The notes beneath the pieces were generated by a model. The model had not been told where the DNA came from, made no database searches, and worked only from the letters and a program-made list of their open reading frames with translations. Position numbers and translations under genes: made by a program. Below are positions 54,801 through 62,113 of a stretch of DNA of 64,000 nucleotides, piece by piece; positions within the stretch are counted from its first letter, which is position 1, and each line of letters begins with the position of its first letter. This DNA is from JBEHWX01 sp048498995 (GTDB taxonomy: Bacteria > Bacteroidota > Ignavibacteria > OLB7). Location: positions 4,717 through 68,716 of the forward strand of contig JBEHWX010000021.1 in the NCBI GenBank assembly GCA_048498995.1, in the 5' to 3' direction.

Positions 54801-55477
54801 TCGGCTCCGTCAACCTGATGGCCTACGACGAGTGGAAGGAGGAGAGCGAGCGCTTCGAGTTCCTGAAGGCGCAGAGCGAGGATCTCCGGAACGCCGAGAA
54901 GTCCCTCATCGACACGATCGCCGAGATCAACGAGACCGCGCAGACCAAGTTCCTCGAGGTCTTCGAACAGGTCCGGAAGAACTTCATCAGCATCTTCACC
55001 AGCCTCTTCCACGAGGGGGATGAAGCCGATCTCCGCCTGCTCGAGGGGGATCCGCTGGAGGCGCAGATCGAGATCATCGCCAAGCCGCGCGGCAAGCGCC
55101 CCCACTCGATCGATCTCCTCTCCGGCGGCGAGAAGACCCTGACGGCGATCGCGCTCCTCTTCTCGATCTACCTGGTGAAGCCCTCCCCGTTCTGTATCCT
55201 CGACGAGGTCGACGCCCCGCTCGACGACGCGAACATCGACCGCTTCGTTCAGCTGGTCCGCCGCTTCGTCAGCGACACGCAGTTCATCATCGTCACGCAC
55301 AACAAGCGGACGATGTCCGCGGCCGACACGATGTACGGCGTGACGCAGGAGGAGGACGGCGTCTCGAAGATCGTCTCCGTCCGCTTCACCGAGGGGGGAC
55401 GCAAGGCCGAGACGAACGGCGTCAAGGAGAAGCAGCAGGAGGAGTACGTGGACGAGGAGGAGGAAGTGGCTGGCTGA
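51884..55477 (+). CDS. smc: chromosome segregation protein SMC
   Basis: This encodes a 1197-residue condensin ATPase. The Walker A motif GPNGCGKSN lies at residues 31-39 after the invariant LEIVGFKSFAHKT. Long coiled coils (about 165-505 and 670-1020) flank a hinge (about 515-650, with FLVGQPEWTPAERITVAEAI and VLVRAGGIVRGG). The signature LSGGEKTL starts at 1079 and the Walker B segment CILDEVDAPLD follows. The C-terminus has an acidic Glu-rich tail. Length and architecture match full-length bacterial SMC. scpA and scpB are not adjacent. Confidence 0.97.
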   Translation: MYLSKLEIVGFKSFAHKTILRFNDGITAVVGPNGCGKSNIIDAIRWAIGEQKASALRSDKMENVIFNGAGKRRPLGMAEVSITIENTKGILPTEYGEVTITRRLFRNGDSEYLLNKVQCRLRDIVDLFMDTGMGANAYSVIELKMIETILSDKAEERRRLFEEAAGVTKYKARRKEALRKLDTTQQDLLRISDIVKEVGKKVASLERQAKRAEEYSQLDAERKKLEVEVLEREYASTMNRIPPLEERLNEARTKKEALDAQLAEEETLLRELEREQGEIEVALLEAQKDVNAISQRIAQVERQRAVAEERKRSLQGIIERAERDRAEAEGGIDALMRDRQEIEGMLAEIRAKIAGAEGEFESFRASVSSAEAELNERRRDAKGSQEQVISVINRIAELRGEEERTRARIESIDQRLGRFDEEDEDARYEAEQAQETISALEAEMAAAAARLEESQRQFEAAQERKAQLQSEINELRTRTIELHNAIGSRRSKIEFLTGLVDQDESVQFLVGQPEWTPAERITVAEAISTDEQFRLAIAAALGPSAHFLIVPSIDDAVRGMRTLADSRKGKVTFVCLDRVSQPPIEPPLETIEAIGWASDLCTSAPEHDALRRTLLHGTLVVRTIEEATEAVSRGGALQAVTLDGVLVRAGGIVRGGGQTKDEGTTIGKREQIERLGEEVDVLEGQLEALNDEITYKSEEHNSIHLGRLSDEIRRAQQDLGRVEQRRGQAEYELERAEDLIEAHNRERGGLHEELSRLEGALQGTEPRRVALREEQEVLERNARQLATQLEAAEAAYADRVRVMNEHQVALVRLRGDERSAQSELDRITRDRENAERTIQRSQKDRERAVDELETIDQTFDEASHQLETFRAELSDAQSKRDEIVQRQQRKREEVGRHSEILREERKGYESAIGQTHDLEIKINELRTKAEGMLLRGREELEVEIELKEYTSDDALMGELRERLRQVKGRIKMLGSVNLMAYDEWKEESERFEFLKAQSEDLRNAEKSLIDTIAEINETAQTKFLEVFEQVRKNFISIFTSLFHEGDEADLRLLEGDPLEAQIEIIAKPRGKRPHSIDLLSGGEKTLTAIALLFSIYLVKPSPFCILDEVDAPLDDANIDRFVQLVRRFVSDTQFIIVTHNKRTMSAADTMYGVTQEEDGVSKIVSVRFTEGGRKAETNGVKEKQQEEYVDEEEEVAG

Positions 55478-55516
55478 TGCCGCGCGAGACGGCGCGGCGC
55501 GAGTCCGGAAAGAACG

Positions 55517-55556
55517 GCGGCCCGACGGAGTGTTCCGTCGGGCCGCGCTCGTTTCA
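55517..55556 (+). terminator. terminator hairpin after smc, GCTCGTTTC tail
   Basis: GCGGCCCGACGGA at 55517-55529 pairs perfectly with TCCGTCGGGCCGC at 55534-55546 across a GTGT loop, followed by GCTCGTTTCATG. It lies 40 bases after the smc stop, between convergent genes. Confidence 0.75.
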
Positions 55557-55625
55557 TGAGGTTCTTCGATGATCGTCGGCGGTGAGCATCATCGACGGTC
55601 ACCGGGCCGATCGATGGATCGTGGC

Positions 55626-56288
55626 TCAGTCGGTGTCGTGGGCGTCGCCGAAAAACTCGTCGTTCATCGGGGAGGAGAGGAGCAGAAGGCATCCTTCTTC
55701 GGTATGGGTATCGACGTGCACCTTCTCCGGCCTGGTGAGGGTGAAGTCGCCGGCTCCCATTCTGACGCCGTCGACGAACAGGTCTCCCTCGACCACGAGG
55801 CATTCCTCGACGCCGCGATGGCGGTGGCGCGGATAGACCGATCCCGGCGCCAGGCGCGCCAGCAGCGTGGTGCGCCCGCTCTCGGCGTCGATGTAGAGGA
55901 TCTTCAGCGCGATGCCCGGGATGCCGGTATCGATCCACTCTCCCTGATGGGCGTGGATGAAAATCTGTTCGGGAGGCTCCTGCGCATGCGATGCGGCGGC
56001 CGCGGCGGAGATGGAGGCCGTGGCGCCGTCGTCGGCCAGGGCGGCGGCGAGGATCTGCTCCTTGAGCGCCCGGCGAGGGGCGGGCATCGTTTCGGCGACC
56101 TCTTCGCAGACGGCCGTGAACGACTCGAGATGTGATCGGACGTTCTCCATATCGACAAACCCTTCGGCGACGAACTCCTCGAAGGTTTCCCGCTCCGACT
56201 CCGAAAGTGCGCCCAGGGCGTAGAGCTCCGGGCTCGGCTCGCTGGAGGTATCGGGGTGCTGATCGTTCTTCATGTCAGATGTTGTCAT
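55626..56288 (-). CDS. cupin-domain anti-sigma factor (ChrR-like)
   Basis: This encodes a 220-residue protein predicted to hold the adjacent ECF sigma factor inactive. Residues about 18-95 are a helical domain with the anti-sigma/zf-HC2-like start ELYALGALSESERETFEEFV, but the HxxxCxxC zinc ligands of ChrR-type ASDs are not visible. Residues about 120-212 form a cupin (RLAPGSVYPRHRHRGVEECLVVEGDLFVDGVRMGAGDFTLTRPEKVHVDTHTEEGC, in parts) with two His in RHRHR, a Glu and a later His as likely metal ligands. ATG 56273 is an alternative start. It is separated from the sigma gene by 189 bases rather than the usual overlap. Confidence 0.82.
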   Translation of the reverse strand: MTTSDMKNDQHPDTSSEPSPELYALGALSESERETFEEFVAEGFVDMENVRSHLESFTAVCEEVAETMPAPRRALKEQILAAALADDGATASISAAAAASHAQEPPEQIFIHAHQGEWIDTGIPGIALKILYIDAESGRTTLLARLAPGSVYPRHRHRGVEECLVVEGDLFVDGVRMGAGDFTLTRPEKVHVDTHTEEGCLLLLSSPMNDEFFGDAHDTD

Positions 56289-56424
56289 CGTTCCCGGCGG
56301 CGAGCGGCTCGCGGCCGTTGAATAGTACGAAATAGTTCGCTCGTCGGTTTTCCCTTCCTGAGTAGCGGGCGGACATCTCCGGTCGGCGGATCGAACCTCT
56401 CGGAGAGGGAGGTCCGGGCTCGTG

Positions 56425-56472
56425 CGTTCATGGCCTCGCTCGTTCGTGGCCTCGCTCGTTCGTGGCCTCGCT
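56425..56472. repeat. 16-bp x3 tandem repeat between sigma and anti-sigma genes
   Basis: Units at 56425-56440, 56441-56456 and 56457-56472; the last two are identical (CGTTCGTGGCCTCGCT) and the first differs at one base. It begins only a few bases past the sigma-factor stop codon and widens the gap to the anti-sigma gene. Confidence 0.85.
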
Positions 56473-56477
56473 CGGTG

Positions 56478-57074
56478 CTAGACCTCGTCGGCGATGAACT
56501 GAAGCCGGCTGCGGAGCACCTGCATCCCGCTTCTGATGCGGGTCTTGACGGTGCCGAGCGGGATGCCGGTGGAGGCGGCGATCTCGTGATGCGTGAGGCC
56601 CTGGAAGAACGCCAGATCGATCAGCGAGCGCTGTTCGACCGGGAGCACGGCCAGGGCCGAGGAGAGATGCACGCTCCGCTCGCGATGGAGCGTCTCGCTC
56701 CAGGTGGTGTTCTCGGCCACCGCGGTCATCGAGCCGGCGATCGCCTCTTCCTCCGCCGGATGCACCTCCATCTTCTTCTGCTGATAGCGCTTGGAGCGGA
56801 GCAGATCGATGGCGCGATTGTGCGCGAGCTTCACCAGCCAGGTCTTCGGCGCCCCGAGCGTCGGCTGGTAGGTCGCCGCGCTCCGCCAGATCTGAACGAA
56901 CACTTCCTGGAGAATATCTTCCGCGTCGTCGGTGTCCCTCACCACGGCGAGGATCACACCGTACAGGAGCTTCGAGAACCGATCGTACAGTTCGGAGAGC
57001 GCCGAGGAGTCCTTCCCGGCTATACGCTCGAGAAGCATCCGATCGACGTACTGGGTCGGGTGCTGATAGCTCAT
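56478..57074 (-). CDS. ECF-type RNA polymerase sigma factor
   Basis: This encodes a 198-residue sigma-70-family factor with only regions 2 and 4. Region 2 (about 26-97) has LYDRFSKLLYGVILAVVRDTDDAEDILQEVFVQIWR and the promoter-melting stretch TWLVKLAHNRAIDLLR. Region 4 (about 137-190) has LPVEQRSLIDLAFFQGLTHHEIAASTGIPLGTVKTRIRSGMQVLR. ATG 57074 gives the natural start; the frame is open 42 bases further. It is followed by the cupin anti-sigma gene. Such pairs commonly respond to oxidative stress or singlet oxygen; the signal here is not shown by the sequence. Confidence 0.92.
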   Translation of the reverse strand: MSYQHPTQYVDRMLLERIAGKDSSALSELYDRFSKLLYGVILAVVRDTDDAEDILQEVFVQIWRSAATYQPTLGAPKTWLVKLAHNRAIDLLRSKRYQQKKMEVHPAEEEAIAGSMTAVAENTTWSETLHRERSVHLSSALAVLPVEQRSLIDLAFFQGLTHHEIAASTGIPLGTVKTRIRSGMQVLRSRLQFIADEV

Positions 57075-57367
57075 AATAACGATGATTCCACAACGATTGA
57101 ACAACGCTGGTCTCACACGGCCGTCGACGCGCCGCTCATCCGCGCGCGCTCCTTTGCCGGGAAGGGAGCCAAGGGGCGCGGAGATCGGTCCTGCTGAATC
57201 TGTGTCTGGTCATCGAATCGAAACGAGCCGAAGCGGAAACGGCTGCCGTATCAGGCAGCCGCAACTTATCCCATGCCATTGTCCACTGTCCAGATCAATC
57301 GCTGCTCATTTACTGCTCACTTTGGCTCCCAACGCGCCGTCGCGTCCGGCCGTCGCGTCCGGCCGCC
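57075..57367. other. upstream region of the sigma-factor gene
   Basis: This 290-base stretch should hold the sigma-gene promoter on the minus strand. No clear FCB-type element was recognised and no gene is seen. It leads into the 13-bp minisatellite. Confidence 0.35.
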
Positions 57368-57458
57368 GCATTCGGCCGGCGCATTCGGCCGGCGCATTCG
57401 GCCGGCGCATTCGGCCGGCGCATTCGGCCGGCGCATTCGGCCGGCGCATTCGGCCGGC
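57368..57458. repeat. 13-bp minisatellite, seven perfect copies
   Basis: GCATTCGGCCGGC is repeated seven times without a mismatch, beginning at 57368, 57381, 57394, 57407, 57420, 57433 and 57446. Each unit contains the overlapping palindromes CGGCCG and GCCGGC. The period is not a multiple of three, and it lies between two minus-strand genes. Perfect identity implies recent expansion. Confidence 0.97.
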
Positions 57459-57555
57459 GCAATGGTGGCGCTGGCGCGCGCGTGTTCCCGACCAGCCTGC
57501 GGTCGGCGGGTGATCGCTCCGTATACTCCGCCGCGAGACCGGTTCCCTCCGGCGT

Positions 57556-58251
57556 TCAGCCGGCATGAACCCGCTCGGCGCGGGCAAGAGCCTCCGCTCC
57601 GAGCCGGGCGGTGCGCCGCATCTCCGGAACGTCCAGGATCTTCCCGATCGCTTCCGGCGCGTCGAGCGCCCAGAGCATGCTCAGCCCGAGCTCTTCCCGC
57701 GTAAGGTTCCCGGCACGCCGTGCCACATCTCCCACCGGGTCGGGAAAATGCCCCATCAGCCGCAACATCGGCCCGATGGCGCGGGGCCATTGCTGCCCGG
57801 GTCCCAAAAGGAAAGCCGGACGGAAGATCGTCCACCGCAGGCCGCTATGGATCACCACCTCCTCGGCGCGCTGCTTGCTCATCACGTAGGCGCTGTGGCC
57901 GATCGCCCCGGCGCTCAGCAGCAGCAGCCGGCGCGCGCCGACGTGGCGCATCCGCTCGACCATCATCATCGCCGAGGCCACGTCAACCTCGTCGTAGCCG
58001 AGCCCCGTCTCCTTGATCTGCTTCCGCCGGGTTCCGACCATGTGGATCACCGCGTCGCAGCCGTCGATCGCCAGCTCGAGATCGTCCGGGGAGAGCGGGT
58101 TGCCGATCACCGCCACGCACTCGGGATGGGAGGGGAGCCTGGCCACGGAGCTCTTCCTGACGAGCGCGCGGACCGCGTGCCCGGCGCGCAGGAGCAGGGG
58201 AACGACGCCGGCCCCGGCAAAGCCGGTGGCTCCGGTAACGCAGATCTTCAT
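57556..58251 (-). CDS. NAD(P)-binding atypical SDR (NmrA/NDUFA9-like)
   Basis: This encodes a 231-residue Rossmann protein. The N-terminal CVTGATGFAGAGVVPLLLRAGHAVRALVR gives the GxxGxxG dinucleotide site, and YVMSKQRAEEVV supplies YxxxK. RWTIFRPAFLLGPG matches the family, and the C-terminal substrate lid is short. ATG 58251 is chosen over a GTG two codons upstream because KICVTGATG is the usual start. Related proteins are sugar-nucleotide epimerases or complex I assembly/quinone-linked factors; the substrate cannot be given. It lies 63 bases downstream of the TonB receptor gene on the same strand. Confidence 0.88.
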   Translation of the reverse strand: MKICVTGATGFAGAGVVPLLLRAGHAVRALVRKSSVARLPSHPECVAVIGNPLSPDDLELAIDGCDAVIHMVGTRRKQIKETGLGYDEVDVASAMMMVERMRHVGARRLLLLSAGAIGHSAYVMSKQRAEEVVIHSGLRWTIFRPAFLLGPGQQWPRAIGPMLRLMGHFPDPVGDVARRAGNLTREELGLSMLWALDAPEAIGKILDVPEMRRTARLGAEALARAERVHAG

Positions 58252-58314
58252 GGTCACGGCCGTTTTGTGAATGCGCCCCGAATGGATCTTCGGCGCGAGG
58301 AGTATCGAACCGGC

Positions 58315-60444
58315 TCAGAACCGGAGCGCGACGCCGCCACGTACCGCAAGCGGGGTGCCGGGGGTGAAGTGGAGCTCGCTGACCGATGCCGCCTCTCCGG
58401 GAAGCCGGCTCTCGGTGTCGAACTGCGCCTCGTTCCAGGAGGCGTTCAGAAGATTCTCCGCATTGAGAAGAAGCTCGACCTCTCCGAGCCGGTAGCTGAG
58501 CGAGAGGTCGACGATCGTATAGCCGAGCGCGCGCACCTCGTCGTTCTCCACCGCCGGACGATCGCCCACGTGGCGAACGCGAAGGGCCGCGGCCGCATCG
58601 CCGATGTGCGCCACCATGGTGCCGGACAGGGTGAAGCTCGGCGCCAGCGGAATATAGTTCTCCCCCTCGGGAAGATCGCGGAACCTTCCCCGCGACAGCG
58701 TGGCATCCACGCCGAGCGTGAGCCACTCCAGCGGAAGCGCCCGCAGCTCCAGATCGATTCCCTGACGGCGCGTTCCGCCGCTCTCCTCGGTGGTCCCCTC
58801 GTCGCCGACGTAGACGAGCTCGCTCTGGAGGTCGAGCATCCAGAGCGAGGCGGAGCCCTGCAGCGGGTCGCTCCCCCGCCCCCAGCGAAGGCCGAGCTCG
58901 GAGCCGAAGGCGCGCGGAAGCGTCTGGCCACCTTGCACCACGGCGCGCGCGTCGTTCGAGTGGAACCCGAGCCCGGAGTTGAGGAAGATCGTCGCCGACT
59001 CCCCGATCGGAACCGCGAGATTGGCCTTCGGCGAAAGGACGAGCTGTTGCGCGATGCCGTCGGCGCCCGAGCCGGCGCGGAGCTTGTCCTCGACATCGAA
59101 GCCGAGGTAATCGGCGCGGAGTCCGAGAAGGAGATCGGCCCAGGGGAGGATGATCTCCTGCTCGGCGTAGGGGCCGATCTGTCGCTCGTGGATGGTGGCG
59201 CTCACCTTCGTCTCCAGGCGCACGCGCGCCGAATCGTGGTGGAGCGAGACGTCGATATCGTCGCTCCGGAGCGTGGCGCCGACGCGGGTGCGCATCGGCA
59301 GTCCGGCCGCCTCGTAGATGATATCGTTCTCGGCGCGCAGCGCCAGGATCGAGCGGCTGTCGGTCTGTTCGATCTCGTCGCCGCGGAGCGGATCATCCTT
59401 GAAGAAGGTGAAGTCGCTGTAGAGCCGGAAGCGGTAATCAGTGTAGGAGCCGGTGAGGGTGAACGGCGACGCGCCCCCGGAGGCGTAGCGGAGGATGGCG
59501 GTGGTGCGCGAGGTGGCGCCCCCCTCGCTCGGATCGATCGAGCCGAAGCGGGAGACGAGCCCCTCGTCGACGGCCCGCACCGGAATCTGGCCGCTCGCGT
59601 CCCAGCCGGCGCTGAAGCCGGAGAGGCTCGCCGTCAGCGATCCGCGCGTGCCGATCGCGCTTCGGAGCTTGGCGAAGAGATTGACGCGGCGGAAGTTCTG
59701 CGGCGCGTCGAAGTAGCCGCGCGCGCCGTAGATCTCCCCGCCGAAATACGCGTTGATCCCCGGCACCGTGACCGGTGCCCGCAACAGCGCCACCGCGCGG
59801 ACCGCGTCGATGCCGGCATGGCCGAGCGTCGGCCCTCCCTCGAGCTTCACCAGATTCTCCTTCAGCGAATCGGCGGTCGAGAAGGTTACCGCGCCGGCCG
59901 TCGTCAGATCGCCGTAGCGGGCGAAGTAGGGCCCCTTCACCACCTCCACCCGCTCGATGGTTTCCGGGATCACGAAATGGAGATCGGCGTAGCCCTGGCC
60001 GTGGCCGTGGGAGATCATGTTCACCGGGGCATCGTCCACCGAGATATTGATGTCGGTGCCGTGATCGCAGTCGAAGCCGCGGAGGAAGATCTGCTCGGCC
60101 TTGCCGCCGCCGGCGTGTTGCGCTATCACCAGTCCCGGGACGGCGCGGAGGATATCCTGCGCGGAGCTTTTGGGACGGAGCGCGAAGTCCGCGGCTCGAA
60201 GCTCGGCGTCGCTCGCGGCCGAATAGGAGCGCTCGGCGACCACGCGTACCGTGTCGCGCGCCGCGTAGACGCGGGCGCTGTCCGGAGCCGGGACGCGGCG
60301 TGCCGGGAGGGTATCACGAGCAGCCTGCGCGCGCGACTCGCCGGAGGCGAGAGACAGCAGGATGGCCAGCGACAGCGCCCCGAGGATGAGGCGCGGAGAG
60401 ATGCGAAGCGATGATGCGACGGTCCGAACGGATGAGATGCCCAT
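58315..60444 (-). CDS. TonB-dependent receptor (709 residues)
   Basis: This encodes an outer-membrane receptor with a signal peptide (LILGALSLAILLSLASGESRAQA, in parts, to about residue 40). Its plug contains SAQDILRAVPGLVIAQHAGGG and FLRGFDCDHGTDINISVDDAPVNMISHGHGQGYADLHFVIPETIERVEVVKGPYFARYGDLTTAGAV (in parts), and its barrel ends VRGGVALRF. It has no carboxypeptidase-like domain and is unlike the two receptors at 32-39 kb. The His-rich SHGHGQGYADLHF block recurs in receptors thought to import metals or siderophores; the ligand is unknown. It may be co-transcribed with the downstream NAD(P)-binding gene. Confidence 0.9.
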   Translation of the reverse strand: MGISSVRTVASSLRISPRLILGALSLAILLSLASGESRAQAARDTLPARRVPAPDSARVYAARDTVRVVAERSYSAASDAELRAADFALRPKSSAQDILRAVPGLVIAQHAGGGKAEQIFLRGFDCDHGTDINISVDDAPVNMISHGHGQGYADLHFVIPETIERVEVVKGPYFARYGDLTTAGAVTFSTADSLKENLVKLEGGPTLGHAGIDAVRAVALLRAPVTVPGINAYFGGEIYGARGYFDAPQNFRRVNLFAKLRSAIGTRGSLTASLSGFSAGWDASGQIPVRAVDEGLVSRFGSIDPSEGGATSRTTAILRYASGGASPFTLTGSYTDYRFRLYSDFTFFKDDPLRGDEIEQTDSRSILALRAENDIIYEAAGLPMRTRVGATLRSDDIDVSLHHDSARVRLETKVSATIHERQIGPYAEQEIILPWADLLLGLRADYLGFDVEDKLRAGSGADGIAQQLVLSPKANLAVPIGESATIFLNSGLGFHSNDARAVVQGGQTLPRAFGSELGLRWGRGSDPLQGSASLWMLDLQSELVYVGDEGTTEESGGTRRQGIDLELRALPLEWLTLGVDATLSRGRFRDLPEGENYIPLAPSFTLSGTMVAHIGDAAAALRVRHVGDRPAVENDEVRALGYTIVDLSLSYRLGEVELLLNAENLLNASWNEAQFDTESRLPGEAASVSELHFTPGTPLAVRGGVALRF

Positions 60445-60703
60445 GGTCTCGAAGATTGATCCGAGCTCGCGGATGCGAACATTCGCCCTTCACACGTTAC
60501 GAGGAAGTGAGCGTTTCGGATCTTCGCGCGGGCACGTCGGAGAAGGGCGGGAGGCATATATTCGTGGCGGGAAGTCGACGCCTGTCCGGCGCCGCGATCC
60601 GGGCCGGTCATGCCCGGCGATCGCCGGTGAAGCCGGAAGGCCCGTGAACGGCATCACGCATCGTCAGTCGACTCGTCACAACATTCCGGAGAACATCGTC
60701 ATG
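60445..60703. other. divergent spacer between the TonB receptor and a small secreted-protein gene
   Basis: This holds control regions for both divergent genes. A weak TATATTCG at 60557-60564 on the plus strand lacks a TTG at the right distance. No convincing minus-strand promoter was found, and no gene is seen. Confidence 0.35.
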
Positions 60704-61105
60704 ATGTCGCTACCTCGCTTCGCCTCCGCTCTCGTCGTAACCCTTCTGGGGGTGATTCCCGCGCAGGCCGCGTCGAAGTCTGAGTGCGTGAAGGGCTCCT
60801 GCTCCGACAAGGGGGAGTGGGTGGTCTGCATCACGTACGACGATCGCACCGGCCGGCTCGAGCACGCCGCCGGCACCGCCTGCGACGGCGTTCACTGGAC
60901 CGACGGCTTCACGATCGTCGACGGCCAGGCGCCGCTGGCCGGCCCGGACCGGCATACGATCACCGGGAAGGGGTGGACGATCACCTATGTGGTGGCTCCC
61001 GGCGCCGGATCGGTCAAGATCTGGGGAACGGATGCCACCGGCCGTGAATGGCGCGCGCACTTCATCCCGGCGTCGGGAAAACCCGGCGCGTCCGAGTACA
61101 AATAG
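60704..61105 (+). CDS. small secreted Cys-containing protein
   Basis: This encodes a 133-residue protein of unknown family. A GGAG lies about 12 bases before tandem ATGs (60701 and 60704). The signal peptide ends near PAQAA (about residue 22). The mature protein has four Cys (C28, C33 and two further on, in WVVCITYDD and GTACDGVHW), probably two disulphides, and is predicted beta-rich with several Gly/Trp turns. It is divergent from the TonB receptor gene and followed by copy 1 of the long palindrome. Confidence 0.75.
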   Translation: MSLPRFASALVVTLLGVIPAQAASKSECVKGSCSDKGEWVVCITYDDRTGRLEHAAGTACDGVHWTDGFTIVDGQAPLAGPDRHTITGKGWTITYVVAPGAGSVKIWGTDATGREWRAHFIPASGKPGASEYK

Positions 61106-61150
61106 CGACGGCGTGCGGCGGCTCCGGCCGTCAACGAAGAGCTGATGATT

Positions 61151-61200
61151 GCGACGAGGTCCCCACGCGGAAATGCGCGGGGACCTCGCCTGTTTCGGAG
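61151..61200 (+). repeat. long palindrome, copy 1 (possible terminator)
   Basis: CGAGGTCCCCACGC at 61155-61168 pairs with GCGCGGGGACCTCG at 61175-61188 with one mismatch, followed by CCTGTTTCGGAG. Nearly the same 45 bases recur at 63737-63786, also after a plus-strand stop codon. It may be a dispersed palindromic element that also serves as terminator. Confidence 0.75.
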
Positions 61201-61657
61201 CCTCACGGTCATGGGGTTGCGGAGAATGTGTGCCGTTCAGGGCTTCCATGACGGGTGATCGTGGGCTCACAGGTCAGATCGTTCCGGATGCCACTCCAAT
61301 GCGTGGCCACCTCGGTACCGCCACAACCGACATCGCCGAATGCCATGGACTCGCACGCCTCGGTCCTCGCTCGTCCGCGCCGTGGCAGCCGTGCAACGAA
61401 CCACGTGATGTTCCCTCGACGCACCGTCCGGGGATGTTGCGTTTGATACTTTGGGTACTCTATATTCAGCAAGATTTTTTCAGCATCGCCAAAGGCCACT
61501 GAGACTTCATCGCCTGGAGTCATCCGTAGCCTTGCTGATAGTGGGCTCATTACCGATCTGTCTTTTCCTACGCATTTCGATTTATGTCAGTGCCGGTGGT
61601 GTCGGCCCGTGAACCACGGGCTGTCATATAGTATACATCATAATCGGAGGACGAGTC
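61201..61657. other. lower-GC non-coding region before a small secreted-protein gene
   Basis: Base composition becomes more AT-rich after about 61250, with T-runs near 61471. Short open frames here have no ribosome-binding sites or protein-like composition. TATAGTATACAT near 61628 is a possible -10 region for the next gene. Confidence 0.4.
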
Positions 61658-62038
61658 ATGAAGTATGTATCTGGTTCTTTCGTATTCACCATCCTGTCAT
61701 CAATCCTTGTACTGACGGCATCAGCTCATGCCACAACGGGTAAGAAGTATGTGGTGCCGGGCACTGCAATCGTTACGGGGCCGACGAGCTTTACTTGCCA
61801 GGGCACGAGCGGAGTGTGCGCCATTGTGTTTATTCCAGATGGTCCAATCGAGCTCAGATCGGGCACGCATCCCGGATCTGGATTCTGGTCTGACCAGTTG
61901 GGGATTGGGTATTGCAACGTTACATTGACCGTCTCGGAGTTGATCAACGGACTTGGTTTTAGTTACTTGACGGGCAGTGGCTCGACATCCGTAAGTTCGG
62001 AGGCCGCACTGAATGCGTGCTATCCCGGTATTCAATGA
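61658..62038 (+). CDS. small secreted protein of lower-GC composition
   Basis: This encodes a 126-residue protein of unknown family. GGAGG at 61646-61650 is well placed. A signal peptide ends near ASAHA (residue 25), and the mature protein has four Cys (about 47, 54, 87 and 121), many Gly, Ser and Thr, and few charges. Codon choice (TCA, GTA, CTT, AAT) differs markedly from neighbouring core genes, suggesting horizontal acquisition. It is 75 bases before the CxxC/propeller-like gene and probably co-transcribed with it. Confidence 0.7.
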   Translation: MKYVSGSFVFTILSSILVLTASAHATTGKKYVVPGTAIVTGPTSFTCQGTSGVCAIVFIPDGPIELRSGTHPGSGFWSDQLGIGYCNVTLTVSELINGLGFSYLTGSGSTSVSSEAALNACYPGIQ

Positions 62039-62113
62039 CCCGAATTAATGTAGTGTCTTGAGCCAGTGGGCGCGTCCCACTGGCTCGGGTGTTCGACGCA
62101 ATCCGGAATTACC

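Noticed and set aside
57368..57458. CRISPR array
   Set aside because: The 13-bp units are contiguous with no spacers, and no cas gene is nearby.
61149..61502. A 117-residue open frame after the small secreted-protein gene
   Set aside because: It begins inside the long palindrome, has no ribosome-binding site and shows no protein-like pattern.
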